Positions 35,596 to 45,774 of a stretch of DNA of 64,000 nucleotides are shown here, piece by piece; the stretch's first letter is position 1; each line of letters starts with the position of its first letter. The position numbers and the translations under genes are program-made. A model generated the notes under the pieces. That model was given only the letters and a program-made list of their open reading frames with translations, was not told the origin of the DNA and made no database searches. Source of the DNA: Lepidurus packardi (lineage: Eukaryota; Arthropoda; Branchiopoda; Notostraca; Triopsidae); contig JAKZAN010000006.1 in NCBI GenBank assembly GCA_023053545.1, positions 10,634,351 through 10,698,350 on the forward strand, written 5' to 3'.

Positions 35596-35712
35596 TAATG
35601 GAGTGAAAGAAAGTTTTAACGATTCTCATTAACGACAGTTATTGAGAATCATTAACCTAAGCTAAGCTAACCTAATTCATTTCCAAACCAGCTACCAATT
35701 TTCAACTCAAAT
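35596..35712. repeat. Hairpin repeat, copy 2
   Basis: GGAGTGAAAGAAAG precedes a stem-loop (35618-35653, AACGATTCTCA / TGAGAATCATT), then CTAAGCTAAGCTAACC and the shared CTACCAATTTTCAACTCA. Same family as copies at 20.6 and 47.0 kb. Confidence 0.8.
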
Positions 35713-36664
35713 GGCACCTGTTGTCATTCTGATCAAGGTCACGTCATGTCATGATCATGTCATTCTGATCAAGGTCACGCTCACGCTTACACACGGCAAG
35801 CCGTTGGGATCTTTTCCCAGCGGACTAAAAACGGCCCAGCGAAAGATAAAATATTTTTGTCTTCCAGGAAGCTCCAGAGGGAGCGTTTTTTGCTGGTCCA
35901 GACAGCGCTTATACACATTGGACTTCCAGTGAGGACCAGACCGGGAAGGAACTTGCGCAAAAACTTCCAATGTGCAAGGGGGCCTAAAAGGCATTTTTGT
36001 ATGAAATGTACTGGTTTTTGCAAAAACTTGTTCCGAAACTCTCCACGGTTACCTATACCGAGCTAGCTGCACTGTAGCATATTGATACGCTGGAAAAAAT
36101 ATGCTTAGCTGCGTACGCACACCAAGTGCCCCAGCACGTTGGCATCAGTAAAGTGTACAATTCTATTCTATCCTGGTTGCTTTGACCGTTGGCGTTGGAT
36201 CGATTAACACCTTTTACTTTACCACTTTTTGACCCCCTCGACGTTTTAATTGTAATCGAAATTCGTCTTAAACTTAACGTCACAATACTACCCAGTGAGC
36301 TACGGAGTCCAGTCCAAAAGAATGAGGAGAAAAAGGATATAAAAACGCAAATCGTTGTTTTGCTATGAGGAACTGCTTAAATGAAGTATGTGACCCCCTT
36401 GTTTCAGTAGCTTATTTTGCATGAATTGAGGGTATGGTTGATAATTTTCAGTTCTAACTTATAGAGAAAGTCACGATTGGTGTCCAATTAAAACTGAGCA
36501 GTGTATGTAACATTGCAGATTTTTCATACGTGAAAGTTTTACGAAGTTGGCGTTGGATTTGCTTACCAGGTCTGCGTAATAAAGGCTGTAAAGTGTTTAG
36601 CAAATCGAGAAGTTAAAAGGAAACTAAAGTTCTGCCATTCTAAGGTATTTTTCCTTCTTTTTAC
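35713..36664. other. Insertion relative to the copy A locus
   Basis: At copy A the hairpin repeat and the pseudogene 3' flank are about 20 bp apart; here about 950 bp separates them. The extra sequence has a duplicated 21-bp stretch (GTCATTCTGATCAAGGTCACG, twice at 35723-35779) and no recognised gene. Confidence 0.6.
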
Positions 36665-36732
36665 AAAAGCTATACGCGATATATAGAAAACACTATTCTT
36701 GTTCGTTTTTAAGTACCGTAAAAGGAAACATT

Positions 36733-37840
36733 TTAAACGCAAGCTTTGAGGGCTTTTGAAAAATGTCCTATGCCGCACGGGTTGAAGTTTACATTTCTAC
36801 TAGCCCAGCAAGATGTGGAAGTATGTTTAGAGCCTTCTGTCCAACAGTATCTCCGCCGTTCAGAACTGGTAACTGTCTTCCTAATGTTAAAATGTCTCAT
36901 AGGAGAAGCATCGAATAAACTACTACCCTCACCGTAATTGAAAGCCGGACGGTAAGCTGAAGGGTAAGCGTAAGAGGTAAAATGGGGAACAAAGACAAAA
37001 TATTTAATGCATTGGACAACTCCCAAATCCAATCCTAATGCCTGTCCCGAACTGGGATCGCATGGACCTGTTTCTCCGCGAAGAAAGCACTTCTGAGAGC
37101 CTTCTGTCCAGTACACATGTTTTCCGTCGTTTGGGCAAGGTGCGGCTTCGCATTCCGCTCTTCCCGTTGTTTGATTGATTGTTAACCACTGGCTATCAAG
37201 GCAAGATCCCTACAAAGCACCCAAACATTAAACGGTAAATGACAATATGAAATATATTTGTACTTGACTAAAGGGTAAGTAGCAGTTACCGTCATTCGGG
37301 TCGAACCAGAATTCCTCTAGTGGGAAACAGTCACAGTCGCCGTAAAGCGTGTCAAGGGCTTCTTCAAGTTGCGCATAAAACTTTTGTCTCTCTGGACAAT
37401 ACTCTTGGAAGCCTAAAGTGTGACAAAGCTTTGTTTCATTGGAATAACGCTGATTGGCAGGAAGACCGTGGCATGGGTGCTGTGGGTCGTTCCACACACA
37501 GTAACCTTTCTGGCAATCATAATTATCAGAGTTTGCCTCATCATTTAACAGATTGGTATGATTTTATGTGTCTAGCTCATTTCGTTCTTCAGCGGCAAAA
37601 GCATCCGCTGATCCCAGTGCCCCTCCTTGCAGAAGAGTTGTATCGAGATCATCGGGAATAGGCAAGAATATCTGATCTTTCGCGCATGGACCTCGTTTTC
37701 CTTCGTCGAAGTATTCTAAAACATGTCTATAAGAATAAGTTGTGTGCATCAAAAACACGTGACCAGTTATTTCCATTTTTGCATTCAGAATTACTTGGAA
37801 GGGTCGAAATAAGTGCTGAACCATCCTTAATCTCCCTGTT
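36733..37840 (-). pseudogene. DUF4789-like cysteine-rich gene, copy B, probably disrupted
   Basis: Fuller copy of the family. Reading leftward: YFDPS exon, an intron with GTAATTCTG donor, then EGKRGPCAKDQIF, CVWNDPQHPCHGLP, CHTLGFQEYCPERQKF, GDCDCFPLEEFWFDPNDG, a normal GT-AG intron (GTAACTGC...TTTGTAG), and an exon with GSCLDSQWLTINQ, VYWTEGSQKCF, RGETGPCDP and CGIGHFSKALKACV, stop at 36733. One in-frame TAA lies at 37564-37566 inside the middle exon, and the upstream exon also shows a stop. If either is bypassed by splicing the gene could still be live; otherwise it is a recent pseudogene. The 3' flank matches copy A, so the two loci are one segmental duplication. Confidence 0.6.
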
Positions 37841-38562
37841 TTTTTTCGGTATGCTTTTTGAAACTATTCACGAACTCCTGTCTGTAAATAGATTGCTAAG
37901 CATGTCAAAGCTTCCATCGATAGAAGAAATAAACGTACACTAGTATATCGTGCAAATGTGTCATTTTAAGGTAATTATCGAAAATAATGGGCTACAGGTT
38001 CCAATGAATATCAGGAAGCGCATTACTTGAAAGTCGAAAGATTATATCTCCAATACGCCCAACCCAGTGCAAAAAGTGGACACGGTAAAAATATAGGCTT
38101 ACATAGTGCGACGTTAATATTGGCTATGACTTCTGTCATCACAGCTGTCATTAATTGACTTTTGTAATGTATATGATATTAATATGATAGAGGGAATACT
38201 TATACATTAACTCCAGTCTCCCAATGTTCCACAGATCCGGTAATAAATCTGTTGTGCGGGGAAGTTTTAAAAGTGTACGCAGAGTCCAAGGTGGTAAAGG
38301 TTCGAAACAGTTGCCATGCGAGTTTAAATCCGGGGTTCATCTTGCATTTTAATGACCAAAAAACAGTTGCTGGCAGAGACGCGAACTTGTGGGTTTTCTG
38401 GACCCTTGTAACATTATAAACGCCCTACAGAGGCAGTTCAGTTGAAAAGCATTTTGGTCGAGTGAAGCTCGTGTACACTCAAGGACTTACTGATATAGGC
38501 TGATTTCGAGGCTGTAATCAGTTAAATTTTGTGTTTGAAGCTATAAGAAAATATATTCCGAA
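37841..38562. other. Upstream region of the Methuselah-like gene
   Basis: About 720 bp without coding exons. No TATA box is obvious near 38460-38530. Confidence 0.5.
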
Positions 38563-41554
38563 ATGAGAATGCACTGGTTTACACTAATCTACATTTTAAT
38601 AGTAACCCGAGTGTTAGCAAGTGACTCTACAACAGAAGTTGTCCAAAACGGAGACAATCCAATCCCTATTTCCGAGTATTGCATAGACAAGGCCTTTCAA
38701 AGTGACTCACACGAGAGGGTACAACTACAATCCTACACTACAGTTCAATTTAAATTAAATTACCTTTTCTTTAGGCGAAACCGCGCGCATTAATCTGCAG
38801 ATCCCAACCTGAAAACACTCAACAAACAATACCAACACAATGCAATACGACAAATTGTTACCGCAAGTGTTGTCCTATGGGTTCCACGTTCGATACTGAT
38901 GCGTATTCTTTATGCGAACTCAATCAATCCGTTACAGATGGACATCTAGATGACGAACAAGCTATTACTAACGAAAAGATACTACGCAGCTTCACCACTT
39001 CTGATCCGGAAAACATCGAAATCATTTACGGCAACATCTGCCCAGAACATACTGAAATGAAAGTTTTTGAAATTAACAAGGACAACTTTACCTTAGCAGA
39101 AGGGCAACTGGTTATACACGAAATATCACAAAACATATCCCTCAGTACGCACAAGTTTTGCTTTGATTTTGACAGCATTATCCAAAGCACTGTAGTAGTT
39201 GCTTGTTTAAAATTCAAAGTATCCATCCAAAAATGTTGTCCAGCTGGCCAGGTTTTGCATTCCAACGGCAATTGCACGCTGCCATCTGTTCAAGCCAGGA
39301 ATCGCAACACCTCTCTACATATTCCTTATTGGTCCATTTCGACTGATACCTACTACTTACTAAATTCTACCTACGTCGAAGAATTTCCCAACAAGGACAT
39401 TCAATGCAATGGAAGCGAACTAATGAGGATTGTGGGATACGCGAATTCGAATAATTCAAAGAACCTGAAAGTACTCCCTGCATCAATCTTGTCAATTACG
39501 GACCCAACCGTGATAATGAAAGGCCGATTTAATTATGACGAATACTGCATCGATGAGTTAGAAAGCGAAACCAACTTCACGGAGCAACAAGAACTACAAA
39601 ACTACCCGCTTATGGTTAAAGTCTGTAATCCTTGTGCAAAAAAACCCTGCATCAAAAGGTGTTGTTCCGATGGGTACTTCATAAATAGCACTGCGGGTTC
39701 ATGCGAAAAATTCGAAAATCTAACGTTAAGTGAAATGCCCTGTCATGATCTTGACCCATCTTGACCCATAGTGTTGTAACTCGCATTCCAAACATGTTGC
39801 GGCCCTTGTGGGATCAGGTCAACCTGGTCCCACAACAGTTGCGAGTTCGGTAGTCTCGTATATATAGCTGCGCACTCTGGTTCACTAACCAGAGTGTTAA
39901 TCACTTAGATCCAGTCAACTACTCTGCTAAGTGTAGACACAACATCTTCAACATCAACATCTTCAACATCAACATCTTCAACTTCAACATCAACAACAAC
40001 AGACCCGTCTTCTGTTCTGCAATTCCTGACATGCCCGTTCGGTTCATGGACAAATACGGCGACGTTTCCCTCACAACAGATTACTTAGCCATCCATTTTC
40101 CCATAGGAAATGACGTTTCATGCCGAAGTTATGTAATGGGCATTTCCTTGGTACAAAACCGAAATGATTTCTACGTGCTGAAAGATTCCGGACTCTTAAA
40201 GGCGCCTAGTCATATGAATAAAAGTAAGGAAATTCTTGAGTATTGCATTGAATACTTTATCAAAGATGGCAGCGAACCAACCGTAATTCCTTTGGTTTAC
40301 TGAATCCGAAGAAAAAGTTGGATTTTATTGCAGGTTAATACTTTCGTGTCGTTTTTCCCATCCTTTACAGATTAAAGCGTACTTTTGCGAACCGGAAGAC
40401 AGCAAGCACCATTTGCTTGCGTTAGAAATCTACCCTTGGTTCATTTTCACTTCCGCTGGCTTTCTGGCGGCCACTTTCCTGGTCTACATCTTTCTCGCAA
40501 AACTTCGCGAAAAACAACGTAGCATGAGCACAATGAGTTTAGTGGGCTCCATGAGCGCAATGTACTTCGGAATGGGCTACATGCAGCATCACGGAAGTCA
40601 CTTGTCCGATACCGATTGTGTTATTCTTGGTACAGTATAACCTCCTATCTAAATCTCTTTTCCAAACAAATAATCTGACTTTCGTTGCTAGCTAGTTTTA
40701 CGCACTACTTCTTCCTCGCGGCATTTACATGGATGACAATAATATCCCTGGACCTGGTGAAAATGTTCAGGTAACATAAGTTCTTCTCTTCTTATTTCAT
40801 CCCGAGACTAAGCTTGTTCATTCAAAAACCAAGACACATCCAGACTACGCAACTAAGCGGCGGAAAGCAACTTCGCAAATGTATGTACTACTCAGTCTTG
40901 GGTTGGGGTGTTCCCTTACTTCTCGAGGGGATTACGCAACTTATTCGATGGTACCCCGAAGAAGAACTCCCACTATGGGTAATAAAACCCAGGTTTGGTC
41001 AACTACGATGCTGGTTTGCAGGTAAGCGAGTGAAGAATGCCTACCCTGCAGGATAATGTTTCTTTTTTTTTTTACATTCGAATTAACCAAAGATTTTCCA
41101 AAAAGGTTACACAGAACTAGCTACATATTTCTACGTTCCTATCGGTATCCTCGTAAGTCTGAACACCATAAATGCTTCATCTGGGCCGCTACTTGCTACT
41201 ACAACATTTCAACTGCAGCCAACGTCCCCAAGAAATACGTCCGCAATCGGTATACCATTAAACTCTTACAAGTTAAAACAAAGAAAGCTCATTTCAATTA
41301 ATGTGGTTCCTTGTATCAGGCTGTTCACATCCTTTCGCATATTTGTGTTGACGGGCGTATCGTGGATCCTGAAAGTAGTGACCTTCGTTTTTTGTGGTTG
41401 GTCAGAATGGAGCATCGTGACAGATGTGTGGATTATGGTGCAAGGCATTTTAATTTTCGTCATACTCGTCTGTAAACCGAACGTCTTGAGAATGTTACAA
41501 GAAAAAATCCAGAGGGCGGTCCATATTTTTAAGGTATTCTTCATCTCGCAATAA
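38563..41554 (+). pseudogene. Methuselah-like GPCR gene interrupted by a solo LTR
   Basis: Family B-type receptor with a cysteine-rich ectodomain and seven helices. Exons: 38563-38718 (signal peptide MRMHWFTLIYILIVTRVLAS), 38775-40294 (interrupted at 39741-40031), 40371-40629, 40692-40770, 40807-41021, 41106-41554. The ectodomain has CYRKCCPMG and CIKRCCSDGYF, then DKYGDVSLTTDY, and YFCEPEDSKHH before helix 1 (YPWFIFTSAGFLAATFLVYI). Later helices include FLAAFTWMTIISLDL, GWGVPLLLEGI and YFYVPIGILVSL. All splice phases agree; without the insertion the frame would run through SEMPVRF and total 793 aa. The inserted LTR puts TGA stop codons in the ectodomain, so this allele should not make a full receptor. 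The last intron uses an AAAAAG acceptor. AATAAA at 41589. Confidence 0.88.
39741..40031. mobile_element. Solo LTR, 291 bp
   Basis: Starts TGTCATGATC and ends CCTGACA (TGTCA/TGACA inverted ends, TG...CA). It is flanked by a perfect 5-bp target duplication TGCCC at 39736-39740 and 40032-40036, as for Ty3-like and Bel elements. Inside are a TATA-like TATATATAG (39859-39867), several hairpins (CACTCTGGTT/AACCAGAGTG) and a CTTCAACATCAACAT tandem stretch. No internal retroviral coding region remains, which fits LTR-LTR recombination. Confidence 0.93.
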
Positions 41555-43444
41555 CAATTGAATACTGATTCTATTAAGCGGCGATTCTAATAAATGTAAA
41601 TTGGAAATATCTACCTACATGTGTACATATAGGTGGACTGTTTATGATGTCATAAAAATAAAAACATGATATTAGGAAGAAAATTACAGTTTATTGTCTG
41701 CAAATGAACAAAAGTAGAAAATCTATAAAATTAAAATTCTCACCATGATATCCTTTCTAAATTCCCCAAACAATTGAAGCAGCTGGTCAATCAATTTAAT
41801 AATCTGCTCATTTGACTGGGGAGTTTAGAAGGGATTCCCCACTAAGCGTATTCCGGATTACCTCGCAAAATGACCTTGGTTAGAATCAGGTTTCGCCTGT
41901 TCCTTACTTGTCCTACAGAAAAATTTCAAACATACGCCCAGCGGATACTGTCATATAAACTTATATAAACTAGTCCAGCTCTATAGGATTAGGCATAGGT
42001 GTTATGGAGCTAACATCGGACATCCTCACATGACAACATTTTCTAGCCTTTTCGTTCAGAGTGATTACTTCTACCGTATCAGTAACTTGCGCCACCTGTA
42101 GGAATCACATCGCCCTTGGAACTACATACTGAAGTTAGTTAAACTAACTATTCGTCCCAAAATGACATCCTTCGGACACGAGAGCTTCACCGGATTGCAA
42201 GACAACTGAGAAGAATCGGTCTGCTCTCTAGTTTTCTGTTCAAGGGTCGTACTCTGCTCCTTGCTAAGCTGCAGTTCAGAACGAATCTGCTCACACCAAT
42301 CGTGTAAGAGATCTGTTTTGGGCAACTCTGGCTTTCTGGAACCCTGGGTAAGCGCGACAAAACAGGAAAACTATTACAAGATTGACTGTCTGGCGACTGT
42401 CTTGCCGTGATGGCTATTGAGAGACATTTTCGTTTAGTATCGCAGTTAACATGAATCTTGGGCATATACGTCTTGATGACAAGTTCCCGATAGCGTAACG
42501 CAACATTACTGAAAGATAGTTTTAGAGTGTAGTTCCCCTTTAAAGATGTTGGACTGAATGTGCAGACGCATTTCATAGGTTTCATTCTCCCCATCGTATG
42601 GGCATCTAGCGAATTTAATATTACTGCAGTGTAACCCTGTCGACTGGGAACATTTTCAGTATGTCCTGCTTTCGAGTCAACTGACTCAAAAAGAGTTTTA
42701 CGCTATAAAACGCGTTCGAAGTTTTCGGTTTTGTCGGCTATTCGGAGTTTTCTTGCAACTTGCCGAGCCATTGCGAGCTGTGCTTGACGAAGGGGGAGTT
42801 TAGGGCACCCTGAGAAACTTAGTTGACGGAACTCCTATTTCGAGGGTTTCTTTCGTATTTCCTGAGAGCCTTTCTCAGCGAGTGTACCATGCTAAGGTCC
42901 CACGTGCACTAACTGCGTTATGTAGTCCAAGGTTGCCAGATTGTTTCTGAGTCAGCAAACCAAGGTAACCTGAAAAACAAACCGAAATAAACCACCGGCC
43001 TTCTAAAACAAAACAAAAACAAACCAATTTTTTAAAAACTTCGAAGTTTAAACTAAATTATGGGAAACTTCTACGATACCACTGCGCCTTATTTTCCTAT
43101 TAAATTAATGTTGGAAAAATCTTTCGGATTAAAGTCATACTCATCGTTAAACAAAATAGAATGCAATTCCCGACTCAATATTACCACATTTGATTACATT
43201 ATTTTATTATCACAAAGAGATCATTATTTTTGGGAATTGAAACCCACACGAATTTGATTTTGGCATGTGTGCATTGCAATTAAAATGGCACTTGAAAGAT
43301 ATTCATTTTACATTATTACAAGTGAGGGCCTTTCTGGGTTAACAAAAGGCAGAAATACAGGCAGAGCAAGTTAACCAAAACATTTATACGTGTTACATGC
43401 AGGAAAAACAAATGATTCTATAAACATGGGCAGTAAGTAGACTA
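41555..43444. other. Intergenic with an unidentified minus-strand open region
   Basis: About 1.9 kb. On the minus strand 42594-42122 holds two adjacent open stretches (ATG at 42594; stop at 42122) that might be exons of a small gene, with Cys residues and KTYMPKIHVNC in the first and Gln/Glu-rich sequence in the second. No family is recognised and no intron of normal length joins them, so I do not call a gene. The 65-codon + frame at 43060-43257 is also unsupported. Confidence 0.4.
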
Positions 43445-43866
43445 CTATAGGGATACAAAGGAAATACTGTTCGATGTGTGCCAAATCGCGAAGTCTTCAA
43501 CATCAACTTCATCTTCACTATTATCGTTGTACATATTGCTGCGGAAGTACTGAACCATTGCAGCCGTCACTTGAAATTCCTTACAACACAAATTTCTACT
43601 GGAAAGGTACGACTTAATTTTGACGACTGCGTCAAGTATTTTAATCTCAATTTTATTGCGCAGTTTGCTCTTTACGTGCGTCACACGCGACAATACTCTT
43701 TCTACAAAAGCATTAGAAATTGGCAACGATAAACAGGTTAAACAATATTCAGATAACTCTTTGAATGCAAAAAGTCCTCGTACGTCCTGGTAACTTCTGA
43801 CTGACGTACAGAATTCAACTACGTCTCTAGGGACGGCAGATCTTTTTAAAAAGATCCGTCTCGATC
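43445..43866 (-). mobile_element. hAT transposase C-terminal fragment
   Basis: Minus-strand open frame carrying the hAT dimerisation region: LPISNAFVERVLSRVTHVKS then KLRNKIEIKILDAVVKIKSY. SNA..ER..S...K.K.RN is diagnostic. The catalytic N-terminal two thirds are missing and upstream sequence turns into another repeat at about 43867, so this is a dead fragment. Confidence 0.85.
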
Positions 43867-44238
43867 CGAAATAAGGTAAACATTGGCTTCCATTACCACT
43901 GGAAAGTTGCCTAAATGTCACGGGCAAAAACACATACGAGATTCTTTGCTTTGCGTTTGTTACTTTAAAAATTCTAATGATAGATCACCCGTGTTGGTAG
44001 CATTTCTGTCTGTCCTTACGACACATTAATTTAAAAATTTCGTTTTCGCTATACAAACCTATGGAATCATTGCTGCGGTTTAATTTGCTGAAGACTTGTT
44101 GATAAACTTGTTTATAATGATTCGATTTATTTTCGAACGAAGTCGACATTGTGGGAGCAGTAAAATCGTCGTTTTAAGTTTACATATATATGTCGATGCA
44201 ACGTCGGAGAATCATTGACTCGGAAGAGTAACACCCGT
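43867..44238. repeat. Third partial copy of the inverted-arm repeat block
   Basis: Matches about 22043-22568 (same orientation) with roughly 170 bp missing in the middle, from GAAATAAGG to about ACACCCGT. It directly abuts the hAT fragment, which suggests the block is itself a transposon-derived element. Confidence 0.85.
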
Positions 44239-44339
44239 AGCCGCTGTCCACGTGTGGCCCTTTCAGCCGAGAGGTTGGCATTGCTGGTGGCCTGTACATA
44301 TGTCCAAAGGGAATTAGGCTCCAACTTCGCATATTGATA

Positions 44340-44683
44340 TTTGGATGGATTCTTATTGTACACCTTATTCTAAGAACAGTGAATTTTGTTTCAAGTTTTT
44401 CATGGGTTTTGCAAGTGCCAAGGACTAGGGCTAATTTTGTGGAACTCAGAATTGATTGGGTAATTCTCTGTGGTGAACGTTTTACCAAAAATCAATTTGA
44501 CAGCAACGTTGACCGACAGTTAGCAATGAGATTACAGTCAAAAGGTCGTGGTAAATGTTTGTTGCCAACCGCTATCCCTACTAAGTTTGTTGGGCCGACT
44601 ACTGTGTCTTGCCTGCGCAGTGCACCCCAATCTCGGGAAACCTCTTCTATTCGAAAAAGGACAGCGCCACAACGTAAATAACG
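44340..44683 (+). mobile_element. THAP-domain-like relic
   Basis: Open frame whose middle reads CGERFTKNQFDSN and LLPTAIPTKF, matching the second half of a THAP zinc finger (C..HF....F......L....VP..F), though the HF histidine is replaced (ERF). The first C-x-C pair is not visible. Possibly debris of a P-element-like transposase or a THAP protein. Confidence 0.45.
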
Positions 44684-44715
44684 TACACATTTAAAAAAAA
44701 AATATTTTTAGAAAA

Positions 44716-45025
44716 ATGTCTAGGAAGAAGTGCACAAGTCTAGCTTTAGCCTAGCGAGTTCAAGTTTTATCCCTCTTGGACAAGAACGAAACTTATGTAT
44801 CAATTGCTGCAAAGTATGGTGTTGATGAAGGAGTGATTTCAAAAATAAAAAACGAAAACGTGTAGGACGACTGGCGGAAAAACTTCAATCCAAACCAGAA
44901 GCGAAAATGAACTGGAAAATCTGAAGATGTAGAAGAATCTTTGCTAAGGTGGTGTAGCCATGCCCACCAAATGAGGCTTGAGAAACGAAAAATAGGTCTG
45001 ATATGCGATATTGTACAGCACACCC
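44716..45025 (+). mobile_element. Tigger/pogo-type transposase N-terminal relic
   Basis: Starts MSRKKCTSLALA, stop, then RVQVLSLLDKNETYVSIAAK and YGVDEGVISKIKNENV, the CENP-B-type HTH of Tigger elements. After a frame break it reads KSEDVEESLLRWCSHAH, the Tc5/CENP-B second HTH. Several in-frame stops show long decay. No DDE catalytic domain follows. Confidence 0.75.
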
Positions 45026-45774
45026 GGACAACCATATAAAGATATATTGTTGTTTTTATTCTACCAGTATTTCTAGCTGTGACAAATAGGCCCCTCGGAT
45101 AACATCCTAGCTCGTGTAACTTCACACTGGCTGGTCGGTCCTGAGCCTATGAAGTTAAGCGAGTTCGACTGTACTTACAAACGTTTCGCAAACTGAAGGG
45201 CTCCAATGCATTTGTTAAATACCTAGGTTTCGTCTAAATTACGCTCCTGCAGTCACTCTGTACGATAAAAATACTTTTTTTTATAGGACAGAACGTTACA
45301 GTCAATAGTTTGTGCCTCTATGAATACTGGACAACAACGAATACAATGATAGCTTGGTATAAGCATTCATAACGCGATCCATTTTGTGCAATACTGAAGT
45401 CTGCAATACATATCAAAAAGATCAGACAATTACATTATGTACTGCATATAAAGCAAATTGTAGCATTTCAAGTCTGGAATTCAAACTGCACATTTTTCAA
45501 CAAAAAATTCACTGAAAAAATTATTCTAACGCATCTGGCTCCAAATTAGGATGCCCATTTTCAATGCAAAGTCTTACACGTTGATGAACTTGGCTGTTAT
45601 TCATTAGCACTCCTAACAGAAAGGTATCCGTTGTAGCATTAACTTATCTTACACTGTAGCTAGTTTATATCGTAGCATAATACAGTAATTCCAACTAGAA
45701 TTCTTTAACGGAAATAGTAGGAAAATAAATCCATGAGAATACTTGCAAAAGACCTCTTGCCTTCGTCGTCTAAA
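45026..45774. other. Intergenic, 3' of the BTB gene
   Basis: About 750 bp, AT-rich; no coding feature recognised. Confidence 0.5.

Noticed and set aside
35755-36066. Overlapping 70-80 codon frames on both strands
   Set aside because: All short, mutually overlapping, no domain; probably unidentified repeat sequence inserted next to copy B.
38563-38793. A separate 76-residue secreted protein from the first Methuselah-like exon
   Set aside because: A GT donor at 38719 and acceptor at 38774 join it in phase to the Cys-rich ectodomain; the extra codons are intronic.
39765-40031. The receptor interruption as a normal intron
   Set aside because: No in-phase GT-AG pair fits, while a 5-bp target duplication and TG...CA ends fit an LTR exactly.
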